A stretch of 64,000 bases of DNA. It comes from JADKIH01 sp031417395 (GTDB lineage: Bacteria > Bacteroidota > Bacteroidia > AKYH767-A > 2013-40CM-41-45). Numbering within the stretch: position 1 is the stretch's first letter; every line of letters starts with the position of its first letter. A model generated the notes under the pieces. The model searched no databases. It had not been told where the DNA came from and worked only from the letters and a program-made list of their open reading frames with translations. The translations under genes and the position numbers were made by a program. Where the stretch lies: NCBI GenBank assembly GCA_031417395.1, contig JANOVM010000079.1, positions 1 through 64,000 on the forward strand, in the 5' to 3' direction. This document shows positions 40,730 through 50,611 of this stretch, piece after piece.

Positions 40730-43700
40730 ATGAGAAAATTTAGTCAATTATTTATATTTATTATTAGTCTTGCAACCATTGTTTTTCAACCTTTCATAAG
40801 TTTTGGAAGGGGAGAGATTGCGATTGCTAATAATGGCGCAACATCATTAGTTGGAAGTGAAAATATTGCAACCCATAAAACGGAGGCAAATTTATTTTCC
40901 GGAAACAATTATTTGAATACTCCTTCTTCTTCAAATGCTAATGCCTTAATTTCAACAATAACTACTTTACAGCCTACCAGTACTACAGCTCCGTTTCCTA
41001 TAACAGCCATTTGTCAATCATCGGATATAAAAATCAAATTTACCATTGATGCTCCGGCAACTTCCCCTAATATATTTACGGCTTATCTGTCAGATTCAAC
41101 AGGAAGTTTTGCTTCTCCTGTTTCCATTGGCCTCTTTGTCGGTACTGACACAGGAACTATTGTGGCGACGATTCCCGGTAATGCAATTCCGGCTAGTGGA
41201 TATAGAATCCGCGTTCAAAGTAATAATCCCGTCGTAATAGGAACTTCTAATCCTTTTGATCTTACTATTTATGCCGCTGTTGCCAATGCGCCAACTGCTA
41301 CCGGGCTTACAAGTGTTTGTCAGTCACAGGCAGGTGTTGTTTATAATGTTACACCTATCAGCGGTGCACAGGCGTATATTTGGACGATACCTTCGGGTGC
41401 AAATGTGACTTCTGTCCCTGCTAATACAAATAGCATTACGGTAACCTTTGGTGCACTTTCAGGAAATGTTACAGTCAAAGGAACGAATGTCGGCTGTGTA
41501 GGAGTGGTGTCGCCTCCTCTGGCAGTTACTGTTAATCCAAGTGTTGCTGCAAGTATAGCAATTACCGCAACTCCTTCAGGACCTATATGTACTGGAACAA
41601 GTGTAACATTTAATGCTAACCCAACGAACGGTGGTGCTTCTCCAACATATCAATGGAAGAAAAATGGTTTAAATGTTGGGACAGGCGCAACATTTTATAC
41701 GGATAATGCTCTTTTAAATGGTGACATTATAACTTGTGTTTTGACAAGCAATGCTTCTTGTGTTACCGGAAGTCCGGCTACCTCCAATACGATTACAATG
41801 ACTGTTAGCGCCGGCGGTGCTCCCAGTGTAACTATTGCTGCAAGCCCTTCATCAACAGTTTGCGCAGGAACCAATGTAACATTTACAGCTACTCCGGTAA
41901 ATCCCGGAACAACGCCTGTATATCAATGGAAGAAAAATGGTGTCAATGTTGGCACAAATAGTCCCACTTATTCCAATAATGGTTTGTCGAATGGTGACCT
42001 GATAACCTGCGACATGACTAGTAATTCCTCTTGTGGTGGCGGAAGTCCGGTTACATCGAATACAATTACCATGACTGTTAATCAAAATTTAGCAGCCGGT
42101 TTAAGTATTGCAGCCAATCCTTCCGGAGCTATTTGTGCGGGAACAAATGTAACCTTCACTGCATCTCCGGTAAATCCGGGAATATCACCGGTGTATCAAT
42201 GGAAAAAAAATGGTGTAAATGTTGGCACAAACAGTCCTACATATTCCGACAATGCTCTTGCCACCGGAAATCTGATTAGCTGCGTAATGACAACTACCGA
42301 TCCTTGCATTACCGGTAGTCCTGTTACGTCGAATACAATTACCATGACCGTAAATCCCAATGTAACTGTAAGTGTAAGTATTTCAGCCAGCCCTTCGGGA
42401 GCAATATGTGCAGGCACCAATGTTACATTTACTGCCACTCCCGCTAATCCGGGAACTACACCTAATTATCAATGGAAAAAGAACGGTGTAAATGTTGGAT
42501 CAAGCAGTACAACATTTTCCAGCAACAGTCTTGTTAATGGTGACCAGATAACTTGCACATTAACAAATACCGCTAACTGTGCAACCGGAAGTCCTGCTAC
42601 TTCAAATACTATTACTGTAACGGTAAATACAAGTGTTACGGCTAGTGTAAGTATTGCTGCAAATCCTACAGGAACTGTTTGCTCCGGCGACAATGTTATA
42701 TTTACGGCAACTCCTGTAAATCCCGGAACAACTCCTGTATATCAATGGAAGAAAAACGGAACCAATGTCGGAACAAACAGTCCAACCTATTCCGACAATA
42801 GTCTTGTTAATGGAAACACGATCACATGTGTAATGACAACAAGTGATCCGTGCATAACGGGAAGTCCTGCAACATCCAATACAATTACGATGACAGTAGT
42901 AAGTGGTCCTTTAACCCCGGGCGTTAGTATTTCTGCAAGTCCGGGTAATACTATATGTGCAGGAGACACGGTAACTTTTACTGCCGTACCAACCTACGGT
43001 GGTTTAACACCTCTTTATCAATGGAAGAAAGATGGTGTGAATGCCGGAACAAATAGTCCAACGTACATTGTCAGCGGACTTACAAGTGGAAATATCATAA
43101 CCTGTCAGATGACTTCGAGTTCTTCGTGTGCAATTCCTTCTTCGACTACATCTTCAGGAATTACCATGACTGTAAGTCCTGCTGTTGGAATTCCGGGATC
43201 CATTACAGGATCTGCAAGCGTTTGCCAGGGACAAACCGGTATTACATATTCAGTAACTTCAATATCGAATGCAACAGGCTATGTATGGACACTTCCATCT
43301 GGCGCAACTATTACTGCAGGCTCCAATACGAATTCAATAACAGTTACTTTTTCTGCAGTGGCTTTATCCGGAAATATAACGGTGCGTGGAACGAGTGGTT
43401 CTTGTAATGGACCCATCTCATCACCTCTGGCCGTTGTTGTTAATCCCGGCGTTGGAAATGCAGGTACGATATCGGGAACAGCAAGCGTTTGTCAGGGGCA
43501 GACAGGAATTGTTTATTCAGTGCCGGCAATTAGTAATGCAACCGGCTATACATGGTCACTTCCTTCGGGTGCATCTATTACTGCAGGTTCAGGAACAAAT
43601 TCAATAACAGTAACTTTTTCCGGAGCAGCTACTTCAGGAAATATAACGGTTCAGGGTACAAGTTCATTATGTAATGGACAAGTCTCAGCACCGCTGGCAA

Positions 43701-46108
43701 TAACAGTTGGTTCTGCTGTTGGAACTGCCGGAACAATTACAGGACCGGCAAGTGTTTGCCAGGGTCAGACAGGTGTAGTTTATTCAGTACCCGCTATTAC
43801 CAATGCAACAGGTTATACATGGACGCTTCCTACAGGAGCTTCAATAACTTCCGGCAGCAATACAAATTCTATTACTGTTAGCTTTTCATTATCTGCTGCT
43901 TCAGGAAATGTAACTGTTCAGGGAACTAATGGAGGATGTACAGGATCAGTATCTGCGCCTTTAAATATTAATGTCAATTTAGGTGTTGGTAATCCGGGAA
44001 CGATTACCGGCGCGGCCAATGTTTGTGAGGGACAAACAGGAGTAACTTATACCGTTCCTGCTATTAGCAATGCAACAGGTTATACATGGACTATCCCTGC
44101 AGGTGCAACTATTACAGCAGGAACGAATACGGCAAGTATTACGGTAGATTTTGGAACTACTTCCGGTACAATTACTGTACAAGGAACAAATGCTTCTTGC
44201 AACGGACAAACTTCAACACCACTGGCAGTTACCGTAAATCCTCCTGTTGGAAATGCAGGAACGATTAACGGACCGGCAAGTGTTTGTCAGGGAGAAACTG
44301 GAGTAATTTATTCTGTTAGTTCTATTACCAATGCTACCGGCTATAGCTGGACACTTCCTGCCGGAGCTACAATAACATCAGGAGCAAATACCGATTCGAT
44401 CACGGTAGATTTTTCGGGAACAGCATCTTCAGGAAATGTAACAGTACAGGGAACGAATGCCGGTTGCACTGGTCAAGTTTCATTGCCGCTAGCAGTAACA
44501 GTAAATTTAGGTGTTGGAATTCCGGGAAATATTACCGGACCAATAAATGTTTGTCAGGGTCAGACCGGAGTTGCTTATTCAGTTCCTGCAATTACCAATG
44601 CAACAGGATATACGTGGACACTTCCTACAGGCGCAACTATAGCAACCGGTATAAATACAGAAAATATTACTGTAGATTTTGGAAATACTTCAGGAACAAT
44701 TACCGTTCAGGGAACAAACGCTCTTTGTAACGGACAAACTTCAGCACCTTTAGGCGTTACAGTTAATTTACCTATTGGTATTCCCGGAACTATTTTCGGC
44801 ACCGATACTGTTTGCGAAGGACAGGGGGGAGTAATTTATTCTGTAGCTTCCATTACCAATGCAACAAGTTACATATGGACGGTTCCGACCGGAGCATCTA
44901 TTACATCGGGGGCTAATACAAATTCAATTACTGTGACATTTGCAACAGGAGCGACTTCGGGAAATGTAACGGTGCAGGGGGCGAATCCGGGTTGTACCGG
45001 AGCGGTGTCATCTCCATTTGCTGTTTTTGTAAGACCATCCGTAGTAAACACAGTTAGCATATCCTCCAACCTTGGGGATACCATGTGCCCTGGCAGTGTG
45101 ACATTTACTGCTATACCCGGTAATGGATTAACCTATCAATGGAAAGTAAATGGAACAAATGCCGGAAGCAACAGTGCAACATTTACGACTACACTTTTAA
45201 CAGGAACACAAATCGTTACCTGTGACATGACTTCTGCTGCTAATTGTCCAAGTCCTTTAATAGCTATGGATACCATTAGTATGACGGTAACACCACCTCT
45301 GCCTTTACCTCAGGCAACAAGTTATAGCATTGATTCCATTTGCAGCGGTACTCATGGAGTTAGTTTTGGCGTGCTAAATCCTGATCCTTCTTATACATAC
45401 CAATGGACGACCAATCCTCCAACAACTGAAATTTATAATGACACCAATATTTTTTGTCTTATAGATTTTCCTGCAGTAGGAAATACAACCTATGATATTA
45501 TTGTTAGTTCCAGTTTATTAAATTGTACTACTGTTGATACACTTCAGATTGCCGTGAAACCTACTCCGGCTCCGGATTCGACCTTTATTTATCTGTTTAC
45601 TCCTGTTAATATATTAATATGCATGAACAATGCATTTAATACCTATCAATGGGGTTATGATGATGCAATCAATAATTATTATCCCGACACAATCTCAGGA
45701 GCAGTTTATCAAAATCTAAATGTCGGTTCTGCTTTTGACACAACCAATAATTTTTATTGGGTAATTACTCATGCCGGAGATTGCTTTACAAAATCATATT
45801 ATAACAGACCGCGCGGCCAGGGTCCTAAAATTACAAAAGACATTAGCGACGACCTTGAAGTGGAAATATCTCCCAATCCTGTTTTAAAGGATTTTACAAC
45901 TAAACTGAATGGTCTTTACAATGGAAAAATTAACGTTTCGGTTTTTGATATAATGGGACGAAAAATAATTGAAAAGGAATTCTGGAAAGAAAGTATTGTT
46001 GCTTATCAGACGTTTGAAATGGAAAACCGCCGTGCAGGAATTTATTTTGTAAGGGTGACATATAACCAGACAGAAGCCCTGGTATTCAAAATTGTTGTCG
46101 GACGTTAA
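40730..46108 (+). CDS. Giant T9SS-secreted Ig/PKD-like repeat adhesin
   Basis: 1792 residues from the ATG at 40730, chosen because a promoter precedes it and its signal peptide (M-R-K-F-S-Q-L-F-I-F-I-I-S-L-A) fits. An N-terminal non-repeat part and one PKD-like unit (41280-41545) come first. Then six Ig-like units (about 90 residues, each with I-C/V-C and C-x-M/L-T), seven PKD-like units (about 85 residues, with V-C-Q-G-Q-T-G and W-T-L-P-S/T-G-A) and one more Ig-like unit follow. The tail is a type A sorting domain (I-S-P-N-P-V-L-K, then R-A-G-I-Y-F-V-R-V). Likely a long surface fibre. The OMP gene 41 bases downstream is probably its partner; both are divergent from the 39003 operon. Confidence 0.85.
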   Translation: MRKFSQLFIFIISLATIVFQPFISFGRGEIAIANNGATSLVGSENIATHKTEANLFSGNNYLNTPSSSNANALISTITTLQPTSTTAPFPITAICQSSDIKIKFTIDAPATSPNIFTAYLSDSTGSFASPVSIGLFVGTDTGTIVATIPGNAIPASGYRIRVQSNNPVVIGTSNPFDLTIYAAVANAPTATGLTSVCQSQAGVVYNVTPISGAQAYIWTIPSGANVTSVPANTNSITVTFGALSGNVTVKGTNVGCVGVVSPPLAVTVNPSVAASIAITATPSGPICTGTSVTFNANPTNGGASPTYQWKKNGLNVGTGATFYTDNALLNGDIITCVLTSNASCVTGSPATSNTITMTVSAGGAPSVTIAASPSSTVCAGTNVTFTATPVNPGTTPVYQWKKNGVNVGTNSPTYSNNGLSNGDLITCDMTSNSSCGGGSPVTSNTITMTVNQNLAAGLSIAANPSGAICAGTNVTFTASPVNPGISPVYQWKKNGVNVGTNSPTYSDNALATGNLISCVMTTTDPCITGSPVTSNTITMTVNPNVTVSVSISASPSGAICAGTNVTFTATPANPGTTPNYQWKKNGVNVGSSSTTFSSNSLVNGDQITCTLTNTANCATGSPATSNTITVTVNTSVTASVSIAANPTGTVCSGDNVIFTATPVNPGTTPVYQWKKNGTNVGTNSPTYSDNSLVNGNTITCVMTTSDPCITGSPATSNTITMTVVSGPLTPGVSISASPGNTICAGDTVTFTAVPTYGGLTPLYQWKKDGVNAGTNSPTYIVSGLTSGNIITCQMTSSSSCAIPSSTTSSGITMTVSPAVGIPGSITGSASVCQGQTGITYSVTSISNATGYVWTLPSGATITAGSNTNSITVTFSAVALSGNITVRGTSGSCNGPISSPLAVVVNPGVGNAGTISGTASVCQGQTGIVYSVPAISNATGYTWSLPSGASITAGSGTNSITVTFSGAATSGNITVQGTSSLCNGQVSAPLAITVGSAVGTAGTITGPASVCQGQTGVVYSVPAITNATGYTWTLPTGASITSGSNTNSITVSFSLSAASGNVTVQGTNGGCTGSVSAPLNINVNLGVGNPGTITGAANVCEGQTGVTYTVPAISNATGYTWTIPAGATITAGTNTASITVDFGTTSGTITVQGTNASCNGQTSTPLAVTVNPPVGNAGTINGPASVCQGETGVIYSVSSITNATGYSWTLPAGATITSGANTDSITVDFSGTASSGNVTVQGTNAGCTGQVSLPLAVTVNLGVGIPGNITGPINVCQGQTGVAYSVPAITNATGYTWTLPTGATIATGINTENITVDFGNTSGTITVQGTNALCNGQTSAPLGVTVNLPIGIPGTIFGTDTVCEGQGGVIYSVASITNATSYIWTVPTGASITSGANTNSITVTFATGATSGNVTVQGANPGCTGAVSSPFAVFVRPSVVNTVSISSNLGDTMCPGSVTFTAIPGNGLTYQWKVNGTNAGSNSATFTTTLLTGTQIVTCDMTSAANCPSPLIAMDTISMTVTPPLPLPQATSYSIDSICSGTHGVSFGVLNPDPSYTYQWTTNPPTTEIYNDTNIFCLIDFPAVGNTTYDIIVSSSLLNCTTVDTLQIAVKPTPAPDSTFIYLFTPVNILICMNNAFNTYQWGYDDAINNYYPDTISGAVYQNLNVGSAFDTTNNFYWVITHAGDCFTKSYYNRPRGQGPKITKDISDDLEVEISPNPVLKDFTTKLNGLYNGKINVSVFDIMGRKIIEKEFWKESIVAYQTFEMENRRAGIYFVRVTYNQTEALVFKIVVGR
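41551..43165 (+). repeat. Six Ig-like repeats in the second adhesin
   Basis: About 270 bases per unit. Consensus N-G-V-N-V-G-T-N-S-P-T-Y-S in the middle and A-T-S-N-T-I-T-M-T-V at the end, with an inner Cys pair. The same fold as the repeats of the 22-31 kb adhesin, though with K-K-N-G in place of K-I-G-A. Confidence 0.8.
43182..45045 (+). repeat. Seven PKD-like repeats in the second adhesin
   Basis: About 255 to 265 bases per unit. Consensus V-G-x-P/A-G-x-I-x-G-x-x-x-V-C-Q/E-G-Q-T-G, then a W-T-L-P-x-G-A turn and S-I-T-V-x-F, ending with P-L-A-V-x-V-N. Each has one or two cysteines. Confidence 0.8.
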
Positions 46109-46149
46109 AATTACTTTAAAGAATAAATTTATTAAGACTGAGTATAATT

Positions 46150-47751
46150 ATGAAAAAAGATTTCTTTTGTTTAGTTGTTCTTATGGTTGCAATGATGCCC
46201 GGAGTTTCTGCTCAGCAAGATTCAGAAGCAGAAACTAAAAGGTTGTTTTCTGCACGCATTGATAGTTTTCTTAATGTATTTATGCAGGCTTCGGAATTAA
46301 GGAAGCAGGGAACTGAAATTTATTCTGATGAAGTGGCTCAAACATACAGCAGCTTTTTTTTACCGGATGCTAAAGTGTATTATGAAATGGCGCCTGCCTT
46401 GTTAGACGGAGATCGCGACTATCCATTCTTCCTTAAGTTTTCTTCTCTGAAAAATTATATTTCAAAAATAAAGGACAATTATCCTGCAGGTTTAAATCAA
46501 AATCTTATTCAATACGCTGTTGATTTTTCAAAGCTTAATTCAGGCAGCTTTAATTTAATTTTACAAAAAACGGTATTGGGAACGAGCAAAGACGGATATG
46601 AGTTTAGAAACAACGATACTATAAATGTTGAAATTAAAGCAGAGAACAACTTATCGGAATTCAAAATTATTAGAATATTGAATCTTGGATCAGAATTTTC
46701 AATTCTAAACGACAGAGATAATGATTTAATTATTGATGCCAACGATAAATGCCCGGATGAAGCAGGAACTCTTTCCGATCAGGGCTGTCCTCCGTCAGCC
46801 GAAAATCGTTCTGCTTCCTATGTGGGTTTGCTATTTAATTATGGGATTTCAGAAAATACTACAATTGACGGGCCCGTTAAATCAGGTTTGGGATATAGCA
46901 ATATTATTGACCGGACTTTTAAAATGAGTCCCGTAACTGCTGACGATGATCAATCCAATCGATACGGTGCGACCATTCAATACGACAGATTTTTCGGAAG
47001 AAAAAGAATTTTCGGCCTCGGTATTGGAGTTTCCTATCAGTATTTTTCAACGGAATTGAACATGCAGGACTTTTTTGTTGAGTATCATGACATAGATAAA
47101 TTTGGGAATGATTACCGCAGGGTAGTTAAAGCGAAGGCTGTTGTTAAGGAGAAAATTAAAATGAACAGCCTGATGATACCCCTTACGTTTAAGTTCAAGA
47201 AAAAACTATTTTCCAAAGGAGGCGTTTTTGTAGATGCCGGTGCAGCTTTTTCTCTTTTTCTATCGGGCAGCGGAAAGTCGAACACGGCCTTTAACTATGA
47301 AGCGATTTATAAACTGGATAATAGTGTAGCACCTCCCAAGTTTATTTACGATACCAGCGTTACTCCGGGAATTTCCGATTGGCTTATTCAGGAGGATTAT
47401 GTAAACAGTCTCAATGGAAATGATGCAGCCGCAACCGCATCCTATTTTGTTGAACAAAGAAGTAATGGATTTGATGTAGCAATTAATAAAAACGTTGTTA
47501 AATCTTCTACTTTTAAACTAAACCCTGCCGTTGTTTTGCTTTTTGGCGGAGGTGTTTATTTTAATATCCTAAAAAATGCTGAATTAGACCTTGGCGTTAT
47601 TTACATGAATGAAAGTAAAAGTAAAGACAACAGCAGTGGTTATAAATTAACTGACAAGTCGGATGAATATTCCAGTATCGTAAATGGATCAACCAAACTA
47701 ACCGGTCAATCAATAGGGGTTGTGCTGGGCATAAAATTTTCTTTAAAATAA
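46150..47751 (+). CDS. Outer-membrane barrel protein with TSP3-like linker, adhesin partner candidate
   Basis: 533 residues. Signal peptide about 1-22 (ends V-S-A-Q-Q). Residues about 25-190 form an N-terminal domain with F-S-S-L-K-N-Y-I-S-K-I-K-D-N and a closing strand, F-K-I-I-R-I-L-N-L-G, possibly NTF2-like. Residues about 193-215 are a thrombospondin type 3-like calcium loop (D-R-D-N-D-L-I-I-D-A-N-D-K-C-P). From about 220 to the end are alternating hydrophobic strands ending G-V-V-L-G-I-K-F-S-L-K, an outer-membrane beta-barrel. It follows the adhesin by 41 bases, so they are one operon. Giant adhesin plus own OMP recalls SprB/SprF pairs, but this barrel is not a PorP/SprF match by eye. 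Confidence 0.75.
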   Translation: MKKDFFCLVVLMVAMMPGVSAQQDSEAETKRLFSARIDSFLNVFMQASELRKQGTEIYSDEVAQTYSSFFLPDAKVYYEMAPALLDGDRDYPFFLKFSSLKNYISKIKDNYPAGLNQNLIQYAVDFSKLNSGSFNLILQKTVLGTSKDGYEFRNNDTINVEIKAENNLSEFKIIRILNLGSEFSILNDRDNDLIIDANDKCPDEAGTLSDQGCPPSAENRSASYVGLLFNYGISENTTIDGPVKSGLGYSNIIDRTFKMSPVTADDDQSNRYGATIQYDRFFGRKRIFGLGIGVSYQYFSTELNMQDFFVEYHDIDKFGNDYRRVVKAKAVVKEKIKMNSLMIPLTFKFKKKLFSKGGVFVDAGAAFSLFLSGSGKSNTAFNYEAIYKLDNSVAPPKFIYDTSVTPGISDWLIQEDYVNSLNGNDAAATASYFVEQRSNGFDVAINKNVVKSSTFKLNPAVVLLFGGGVYFNILKNAELDLGVIYMNESKSKDNSSGYKLTDKSDEYSSIVNGSTKLTGQSIGVVLGIKFSLK

Positions 47752-47798
47752 ATTAATTAGGAATTTGTTTTGGGAATTTTTACAAAAATATATCGTGA

Positions 47799-48227
47799 TT
47801 AAATTTTTGTAAAATGCAATTCTTCATTATGGGTTGCATTATCATCCTTCAATACAATATCTGTAATTGTTTTTGATATAACAGTCCAACCGTGACTTAA
47901 ATCTTTCAATGGGCTTGTATTGCTTAGCGTAATTTTAAATTCATTCTTGCTATCGTCCATGCTCCATGTACCGTTTGTAGTGCCGCCGGCATTTGTTGCT
48001 GTCATAGAACCGTTGCCGGAAAAGATAAAGCTATAGCCACTGAAACTACTTGTGTGATCATCAGGGCCGTCGTGAAAGTAACTTACCCTCCAGGAACCTA
48101 CCGTTATAATGTTTGAAACATTTGTACTATTGGTATTTGCAGGGGAGGAATTGTCATCTTTTTTGCAGGAAGAAATCATTCCGGTAAAGAGGATCAAAAA
48201 TGCAATTAAGTTAATTTTAGTTTTCAT
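47799..48227 (-). CDS. Lipocalin-like small lipoprotein
   Basis: 142 residues. The lipoprotein signal ends M-I-S-S-C (Cys21), followed by KKDD. The mature part has V-G-S-W-R-V-S-Y-F near its start, then F-I-F-S-G-N-G-S-M-T-A-T-N and G-T-W-S-M-D-D. It continues E-F-K-I-T-L and ends H-F-T-K-I. This is a typical small beta-barrel (lipocalin-like) exported protein of Bacteroidetes. No ligand can be deduced. It is convergent with the outer-membrane protein gene (47 bases) and lies after a 14-base palindrome at 48312-48325. Confidence 0.72.
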   Translation of the reverse strand: MKTKINLIAFLILFTGMISSCKKDDNSSPANTNSTNVSNIITVGSWRVSYFHDGPDDHTSSFSGYSFIFSGNGSMTATNAGGTTNGTWSMDDSKNEFKITLSNTSPLKDLSHGWTVISKTITDIVLKDDNATHNEELHFTKI

Positions 48228-48537
48228 GATTGATAATTTTGGCGGTTAGTTTATTTTTAGATTTTATAATTTAATTCTTAAAGCAATTAGTAAATTATAA
48301 AACTAAAATTACATCCATATGGATGGTTTACCAAAAATATCATGCCGAATGGGAGAATAAGGCAGGTAAGCAAGGTCCAAGGTAAGCCAAACAAGCTTTA
48401 ATCCAAAAGAAAATTTACTTTTATTGTTCAACCCGGAATGCAGGAATGCTTTAAAATTTCCGGTTCGATAATGAAATTATTAATTCTCCTGAATCTTTAA
48501 AGAAGCCTTCTGCAATAAAGCAGGAATTCAACAGAAA
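48228..48537. other. Intergenic region with a 14-bp palindrome
   Basis: No gene. CATCCATATGGATG (48312-48325) is a perfect palindrome and could be an operator for the lipoprotein gene on its left, whose start is 85 bases away. Nothing else is seen. Confidence 0.4.
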
Positions 48538-50553
48538 TCAATTCTTAATTAATTTCTGAATAACCTTTTCATCATTATAAAATAATGCAACGAAATAAAC
48601 TCCGTCTTTCAAGTCGTAATTATTATAGAAATCGTATGTGTTTATTCCATCGTTTGCTTGAATATTTTCCTTTACAATAATTTGTCCTGATGAATTTATG
48701 AGCACAAAAAGTACCGGAGCAGACTTTGTTAAACTGAAATTAATTTTGAAATTATCGGAAAAAACACTTGGATATACAGACTCCAATTTCAGCCCGGCGC
48801 CTTCTGTTATATTCTTTTTGATACGCACACTTTTTATATCAGAATAGGTGAATTTACCGTCAAAATCTGTTTGCTTCAAGCGGTAATAGTTAATATCATC
48901 TTCCGGATTATCATCAGTGAATGAATAAGAAATATCAATAGTGCTGTTTTTACTTCCCTGTACTTTTCCGATTACGGTGAAGTTAATTCCATCCACACTT
49001 CTTTCAAGTGAAAAATATTCATTATTTGTTTCTGAAGCGGTTACCCAGTTAAGTTCTACATCATTCTTCACATGCTTACAGGAGAATGATTTTAATTTAA
49101 TTGGTAAAGTATTCATTAGAGTAACCGGGCGGGAGATAGATTTTTGCTGGGCGCAATTATCAGTTACTGAACATGTAATGATTCCGGATAAATTGGAAGC
49201 TGATGGAGAAAATTTAATTTTGGTCGAGCTCTTCGATGATTGAATAAAGGTCGCACCGAAATTACTTGACCATTGATACGTATAGGGTTCAGCCCCGCCT
49301 TTTAACGAGATGGAGACTTCCTTTTCTTCTCCGGGATACGCTGTAGCCGGAGTAATTACATTATCAACGGTCAACAATTTTTTATACCCTGCCAGCAAAG
49401 TAAAATTAAAGAAAGCCCTTTGTGCAGCAACTTGTTCAGCGATAGTTCCATTGCCTGATATATCATGCCCTCCTTCGTACATTACATATCCATTTGTAGT
49501 ATCTCCATAAGCAGGACCATAAGCCATAAGGACTCCTTCATTTGGCGAAGCGCCTGTAGCAGTTGTTACCAGTCGCTTGGTTGTACTTCTCCACGCGCCG
49601 GTTGACATAGGCTGATACCATTTTTCAGAACCACCATCGCATGCTCCATTCATTGTTCCCATAAATTGCATTACCGGGTCAGTTGGGTAAAGATGTGTAA
49701 AGGGTGCCGTAGAGTTTCCGGCATGAGTTTCTGTGGCACTTCCACACTTTCCACCACTATAACACTTCAAGGAATTTGTTGACAGGAAATTCAGTTTCTG
49801 AAAGGGCGATGAAGGATTCGCTACCCCTTCGGTAACACTTACTGCATGACACTGCATCCAGATAAATGATTTGGAAACGGTTACTAAATTGTATAAATAA
49901 CTATGGGTTGTCCAGTTAGGATCACCGTGTGGGTTGATCCATAAATCATGACAATTGGTAAGGATGGAGGGTGTGCCAATGGTGTAGGCTGTGCTTGGAA
50001 TAAGCGCATTATTGAAATAGTTGGTAATAATAGCATCCTTGCCGGAAACATCATCAATTATGATGCTTGGGTATTTAATCAACGTCGCATAAACGGGAAC
50101 ATTAATTGCAGAAGTTGTATAGACGCCAACTACTCCCTGTGAAACCCAGTAGGTAATTCTGCCTGTAACAGTGCCGTTAATATATTCCGCAGGAATAATA
50201 AACGTCCCGCCTTTGTATGCTGTGCCCGCATAAGTAAAGTCAGTTCCATCCTTTGTTTTAGATGGTTCAATAATCCATTTTACAGGCACTTGATAATTTA
50301 TCATCAGGTCGTAAATCATACCGTATGGTCTTAACCCATTGTTATATGTTTGCGGTGTAACTCCCATATTTATAATAAAGGAATTTGAAGAGATAACTTC
50401 TGTATCTGCTTTCGCAGTCTTTGGGGTTCCTGCATTGAAATATAAGAATGAAATAAGGATTGCCACAACAGAGAATATAGGAATTGCATATCTGAGTCTA
50501 AGTGTTACCCTCAGCCGGCCCATCATTGTTATCTTCGATCTTTTCTGTTTCAT
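48538..50553 (-). CDS. T9SS-secreted protein with an unidentified N-terminal domain
   Basis: 671 residues. The N-terminus is basic (M-K-Q-K-R-S-K) before a membrane segment at about 22-40 and a cleavage-like region near residue 50, so an atypical long signal. Residues about 50-390 are one domain with I-N-P-H-G-D-P-N-W-T-T-H and W-M-Q-C-H-A; it ends near F-F-N-F-T-L-L-A-G-Y-K. I cannot name the family; a GATase-like fold is only a guess. A PKD-like domain (about 400-475) and a fibronectin-like region (V-E-L-N-W-V-T-A-S-E-T) follow, then a sorting domain. The tail is nearly the same as in the gene at 50612. Confidence 0.8.
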   Translation of the reverse strand: MKQKRSKITMMGRLRVTLRLRYAIPIFSVVAILISFLYFNAGTPKTAKADTEVISSNSFIINMGVTPQTYNNGLRPYGMIYDLMINYQVPVKWIIEPSKTKDGTDFTYAGTAYKGGTFIIPAEYINGTVTGRITYWVSQGVVGVYTTSAINVPVYATLIKYPSIIIDDVSGKDAIITNYFNNALIPSTAYTIGTPSILTNCHDLWINPHGDPNWTTHSYLYNLVTVSKSFIWMQCHAVSVTEGVANPSSPFQKLNFLSTNSLKCYSGGKCGSATETHAGNSTAPFTHLYPTDPVMQFMGTMNGACDGGSEKWYQPMSTGAWRSTTKRLVTTATGASPNEGVLMAYGPAYGDTTNGYVMYEGGHDISGNGTIAEQVAAQRAFFNFTLLAGYKKLLTVDNVITPATAYPGEEKEVSISLKGGAEPYTYQWSSNFGATFIQSSKSSTKIKFSPSASNLSGIITCSVTDNCAQQKSISRPVTLMNTLPIKLKSFSCKHVKNDVELNWVTASETNNEYFSLERSVDGINFTVIGKVQGSKNSTIDISYSFTDDNPEDDINYYRLKQTDFDGKFTYSDIKSVRIKKNITEGAGLKLESVYPSVFSDNFKINFSLTKSAPVLFVLINSSGQIIVKENIQANDGINTYDFYNNYDLKDGVYFVALFYNDEKVIQKLIKN

Positions 50554-50611
50554 TTTTAACTTTTTTATACTTGTAAGTTGTTTTGTAATTAAAGCAGTTT
50601 AAAGGAGATAT

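Noticed and set aside
41852..45084. Minus-strand ORFs in the second adhesin
   Set aside because: Antisense shadows of the Ig and PKD-like repeats.
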